From assembly GCA_008638375.1 (NCBI GenBank), contig CM018048.1, positions 1,457,001 through 1,521,000 of the forward strand: a stretch of DNA of 64,000 nt. The letters are read 5' to 3'. Shown piece after piece: positions 59,772 to 64,000 of the stretch. This DNA comes from Nyssa sinensis (taxonomy: Eukaryota > Streptophyta > Magnoliopsida > Cornales > Nyssaceae). Under the pieces are notes generated by a model. It made no database searches, was not told the origin of the DNA, and was given only the letters and a program-made list of their open reading frames with translations. The stretch's first letter is position 1. The number at the start of each line of letters is the position of its first letter. Position numbers and translations under genes: made by a program.

Positions 59772-60733
59772 TGTATATATTTTTGTGTAATTGAACTGTA
59801 CAATAAAGAACCTTATTTATAGGTAAAATGAGGCCACTCAATAATAGAAAGGCAATAAGTGTAAAATCAGGATTCAACTCATGCCAACTGAGTAAACAGT
59901 AAGTACTTACAGTACCCACTCGGATAGGACCACATTTTTTTGTTACGATCTCATGTTAGGTTAAAAAATATAATTGAAAAAAAAATGATCCAAAACCTCT
60001 ATCAATATACCCAATTTTGACTTATTAAACTGATTTAAATTGGATGAGTTTTTAACTTTTTGTTAGGATCATTCTTTTTCTCAAATCTACATTTCCAAAT
60101 GTCCTAAAACCACTCTAGCAAGAATTCTGAGAGAATTTGATTAAAATAATTGCTGAAATCAGGTAATCATGCTAATTTTCAATAAAATTCGTTCGTTAAA
60201 TGGGGCTAACTACAACCTTTTCTCATCAACTTGCCATGCATTTAGAGAGAGAGAAAAAAAAATGTTACCATTTCTTAGTCGAAACACTACTGGATTTGTA
60301 GTCAATTCCTTTCACATAAGCTCTCGTACACATAAATTTTTCCTTTGCCTTTTCATTTTTCATTCCTTTTTCCAATCCATGTGAGATGTACGTGGGAATC
60401 TATCAGGTTTGTCACTTGAAAGGAAAAGGCTTCAAAAGTGGAAAAGCAAAACCATTAGTATTATTCAACAACATGAACCAAACACATAGCAAACACCATT
60501 TCATATCACCCATCAACCTTTGCTGATTCTTGCCTTAATTTATTCTTTTTTTTTTCATAGACCAAGAAAACATTGCATGCATGCTGATACTGCATTTCAA
60601 TTCCTCTCATTTCACTATCTCACCAATGAAAATATTAGCACAAAAAAGGAAATCAAAGAAAAACAAATTGTTTCAGTAATCAGAGAGAAAAAAAGTGAGG
60701 GAGGGGGGGAAATTCATCACCATCATAAATATC
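59772..60733. other. Downstream region of the MYB gene
   Basis: The right-hand part is the probable 3' UTR of the - strand MYB gene. The remainder is AT-rich with no supported feature. Confidence 0.55.
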
Positions 60734-62158
60734 TTATAAAGATGAAGGATAAGAAGATAGCATAGCTCCCAAGTTTGATGAAGTTGGTCCAATTTCTTCC
60801 CCACCTAGTGGTCCTTCATCCTGGTCCCAAAAGAGAAAACCTGGGCACTGTTGAGATTCAACCCAATCAGTCAATGCCTGTTTCTGTAAGCATTCCATAG
60901 CCATCTCTCCTTCCTCATTGATACAAGACTGAGCTTCCATGGGCACCGTGTTCCCTATCAATGGCACCGGCAAATAATTTGAGTCCATACCAGTTGTAAA
61001 AGATGCTGGAGGGGGAAGTGCTTGAATTTGTTGGTGGTTCAGATGCCAAGTTTCAGAGCTCAACCCTGCTGATTCTTGGAAAAGCCCCGACGTTCTTCCA
61101 TTACCATCCCCATTATTAATTCCATCGAGTACTGAACCAGTGTCAAACATGAATAAATGATTAGGAGAAGAAAATAAGGTATCTTGAACTGGTGGCTTTG
61201 TTGCCAAATCTTGATTCAAAAGATCTAGCTGGTTTGTGCTGTAACCAAATGGGGAATGCTGATGATGATCAGTTGTAGTCCTAGGTGCAGCAGTAGTTGA
61301 AGAAGGCGTTGAAGGCTTTCGAATCTTCTTTTTGATCCATGAATTCCAGTAGTTCTTTATCTCATTGTCTGTTCTCCCAGGCAAGTGGCTAGCTATATGA
61401 GCCCATCTATATATAATTCCCTCATGCATGTTAGAGTTTAGAATACTTAATTGTACTGAAAGAAGCAAAAAGAGCAGCGTTGGAAGCATTTCCAAACATT
61501 TTATTTTTAGTCAGCAGTAAATAATATTTTTATTAGGAGTAGCATAAAATATAAAAACAGATAAAGGATGAGGGTTTTTAGATAGACGACGGTAGTAAAA
61601 TTTGGTCAGATCTCTTATGAATAAAGTAAAATAACACAACAAAAAAAAATTCATGTAGCGGACCCCAATAGTTAAAATATACTTTTGTTGAGTTATAGTA
61701 TAAAATACAGGAACGGAAGGTAAAGGTGTGACAATATAATACTTATTACATGTATTTTCAACACTCTAGTTTAATGTCCAAAGTCACATTTGTATCATCT
61801 GCCAAAATGCAGGTGATACATGTGCCTAAGAACAACTACTTTGACAGTGAAATTTGCTTCCGGCTTCTAAATAAAATATGCATCTATATATACACTCACA
61901 CATATATATTAATATATATATATATGTATGTATGTATCATCTAGAAAAATTGCAGAACAACTTCATGTTGAAGGTTTTAGGAAATTCAGTTGTGCTTGAA
62001 GTTTACTTCTCATACAGCCCTCAACAATAACCATTCAGAGTACTCGATCATTCAAATTTTACAAACACTACCCAAGACTTGAATGCAACTCAGCTATATA
62101 TGTAAGGCACTGCCCAAAAGTACTTATTAGATGCAATGGAAAAAATTTATAAAAAAAC

Positions 62159-62220
<62 letters not shown>

Positions 62221-62637
62221 AATGTAATAGAGGATCATAAAGGGTGTTAAACCTGTTGCCTACAGCCCCATGAAGACTGATAATCAACTTCTCCTCCTCA
62301 GGAGTAAACCTCCCTCTTCTTATATCAGGTCTCAAGTAATTAATCCATCTCAAACGACAGCTCTTACCGCATCTTTGAAGCCCTGAAACCCATTACAAGG
62401 AAGAACATTTTAAGACATATATTTGCGTCTATATGCAGCTATATATATTTGTGTGTGTAGATTTATGCATATGAGAGAGAGAGAGAGAGAGAGAGAAGAG
62501 AGACCAGCTTTCTCAGGGACTTCACTCCAACAGCCATAGCCATGAGTGGTGATGTATCTAATGAGCTTTTCATCTTCCTCAGGTGACCAAAGGCCTCTCT
62601 TAACCTTCTGTTGATTGCAGCAAGAATGGTGACCCAT
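60734..62637 (-). CDS. MYB103: R2R3-MYB transcription factor, MYB103 ortholog
   Basis: Three exons: 62637-62505, 62382-62253 and 61406-60734, with GT-AG borders and matching phase, give 311 residues. Repeat R2 has Trp17, Trp37 and Trp57. R3 has Phe70, Trp89 and Trp108, the standard plant pattern, and [13 protein letters not shown] closes R3. The start [20 protein letters not shown] and IKKKIRKP after R3 fit Arabidopsis MYB103. The acidic C-terminus also ends alike, in Ser/Pro with LSSYPSSL. The Arabidopsis protein activates secondary cell wall and syringyl lignin genes in fibres and vessels; the same nuclear role is inferred here. The chain is some 50-60 residues shorter than I recall for Arabidopsis, all in the variable tail. 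Intron positions (after Gly45 and within Arg88) are those conserved in most R2R3-MYBs. It appears intact. Confidence 0.95.
62162..62216. repeat. (GA)n microsatellite in MYB intron 2
   Basis: About 27 GA units on + ((CT)n in the transcript) lie 36 bp after the intron 2 donor. Confidence 0.97.
62473..62496. repeat. (GA)n microsatellite in MYB intron 1
   Basis: About 12 GA units on + begin within 10 bases of the intron 1 donor, as CT repeats in the transcript. Confidence 0.95.
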
Positions 62638-62730
62638 TTTCTTTCACTCTCTGTCTCTGATCTTTTGCTTCTTTGTGATTTTGTCTATATGGAATTGAAT
62701 AGCTGAGAGAGAAGTGCTCTGTCTCCTCCT

Positions 62731-62736
62731 TTTAAA
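62731..62736 (-). promoter_or_regulatory. Possible TATA-like box of the MYB gene
   Basis: TTTAAA (in ATTTAAAAGG on the - strand) lies ~95 bp before the ATG. It is a weak match. Confidence 0.3.
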
Positions 62737-62739
62737 TCT

Positions 62740-64000
62740 GTTGAGTTGGGAAGTACATGGAGCCGACATTTGCACCTCATGTGGCCCACCAATGGGACCC
62801 ATCTTTCCATCTAACCCTAAAATGACATTGCATCCACTTTATATTAAAGTCTTTCTCTACGTAGACATGTATTATATAACCAACTTCACGTACCTCATAT
62901 TTGCCGTTGTTTCACAGACCACTTCCTCAGTTCTTGAGGAAGATGTTGCTTCCCTTAGGTAGGGTGGATGTGCTACTTCTGAGGAATTCACAAGTATTAG
63001 GGCTTTATACAATGGAAATATTAGATGTCTCGCTGACAAAAAAAAATTATTATTAGATGTACAATAAAAATAAAATTTTTTGTAAATCTCTTACATAATA
63101 AAATTATAGAAACACCATTTTATATACGACCTTTAGAGTTTGAACTCTATCCTTTGGTAGGAGGACAGGTCTCACTTGTAATCCTATAGTAACGAGAGAG
63201 ACTCACCCCATGAGAGAGGATAATGTCTCACAATGAGATATGAAAGTCATATGCCCAACATTGTTTATTTAATATTTTGTAAGATTTACGTCGAACTTAT
63301 TACATGTCTCATGAAATAATTTCTCTAATATGAATTCTACTTTTGTAAGCAAGTGATACATAAAGTAATACTAAGACATCTATCATTGTTTTTTATAAAA
63401 CTAAAAGTAATGCTAAAGATATTTTAAAAATCATATTTTGTAAAATTTAAAATTATCGTATTTTAACATATCACAAAGAAGATGCAATAAACATGTCCAA
63501 CATTTTCTTATAACTCATACTCTAGTATTGAATATGGAAGGTTGGAGTAGACATTTCACAGAAGTTGAATTATTGTACTAATCTGCCTTGTCATTATGGT
63601 GATCAAATGGAAGCTAATCATGATTGTCGCAGCATCATTGGTTACCTGTAGAATCCAATTTAGCCTAGCTAAGCTTTTGAGAATGAAAATTCGAGCTGTT
63701 ATGGTTAAACTCAATTTGATATATATTATGCTTTATGTATAAGTGATGATTATATATAAGATCTTAAAAGAGCCAAATTACGATATTTAATGAATAACAC
63801 AACAATGCAATGCAATGCAATGCAAAGTTTAAGAACAAAGGAAAGCCACCATCATATCTAGTCTAGTTGGGGACGTGTGAAAACGTTGTGAAAGTGATAT
63901 CATTGTTTCTTTGTTTTTTATTTATTTATTTATGAATTTTTCATTCTGGTTTTTTACTTTTACACGAGAAATTATTGAATAGAACGATCACTCTACATCA
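62740..64000. other. Upstream region of the MYB gene and window end
   Basis: No gene is seen. The first few hundred bases are presumably MYB103 promoter. An (AATGC)4-type pentamer repeat lies at about 63803-63825. The rest is AT-rich. Confidence 0.5.

Overview
The window is nuclear DNA of a flowering plant, almost certainly a eudicot. It is AT-rich and full of microsatellites, has GT-AG introns, and carries a cytosolic HSP90, a GH28 pectinase-type gene, a ribosomal protein eS10 locus and an R2R3-MYB. The species cannot be named from the sequence. One assembly gap of 100 N lies at 4042-4141.

Layout. 1-4041 holds the 3' part of a Ty3/gypsy element of the Tat lineage, with a dual RNase H, an integrase and an antisense ORF. 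After the gap, a perfect four-unit heat shock element with a TATA box points leftwards into the gap. 5073-10350 is repeats and empty AT-rich DNA. 10483-14495 is a seven-exon GH28 gene (+). 15271-18578 is a 3.3-kb solo LTR and 19204-19830 a solo LTR of the Tat type. 20454-24096 is a four-exon cytosolic HSP90 (+) with a MITE in intron 3.

25663 to about 50880 (-) is one ribosomal protein eS10 gene in five exons. Nonsense codons and lost splice acceptors have killed it, and transposons have stretched it to about 25 kb. Intron 1 holds a 2.9-kb gag-only LTR element. Intron 3 holds a 12.1-kb Tat element, itself containing a nested solo LTR. Intron 4 holds a 5.1-kb Ty1/copia element (with a TRIM inside its gag), several MITEs and a LINE tail. 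51322-59771 contains a hairpin MITE, a ~268-bp tandem array, another solo LTR and a duplicated TRIM fragment. 60734-62637 is a three-exon R2R3-MYB (-), an ortholog of Arabidopsis MYB103, a regulator of secondary cell wall and lignin genes.

Three genes look functional: the GH28 gene, HSP90 and MYB103. They are unrelated in pathway and independently transcribed. Most of the rest is layered retrotransposon history. Target-site duplications and frame relations allow many elements to be delimited to the base. I see no new enzymatic or defence system. The most unusual items are the conserved antisense ORF in both Tat elements, the gag-only element with copia-like cis signals, the heat-type promoter beside the gap, the atypical C-terminus and active site of the GH28 protein, and the exploded eS10 locus.
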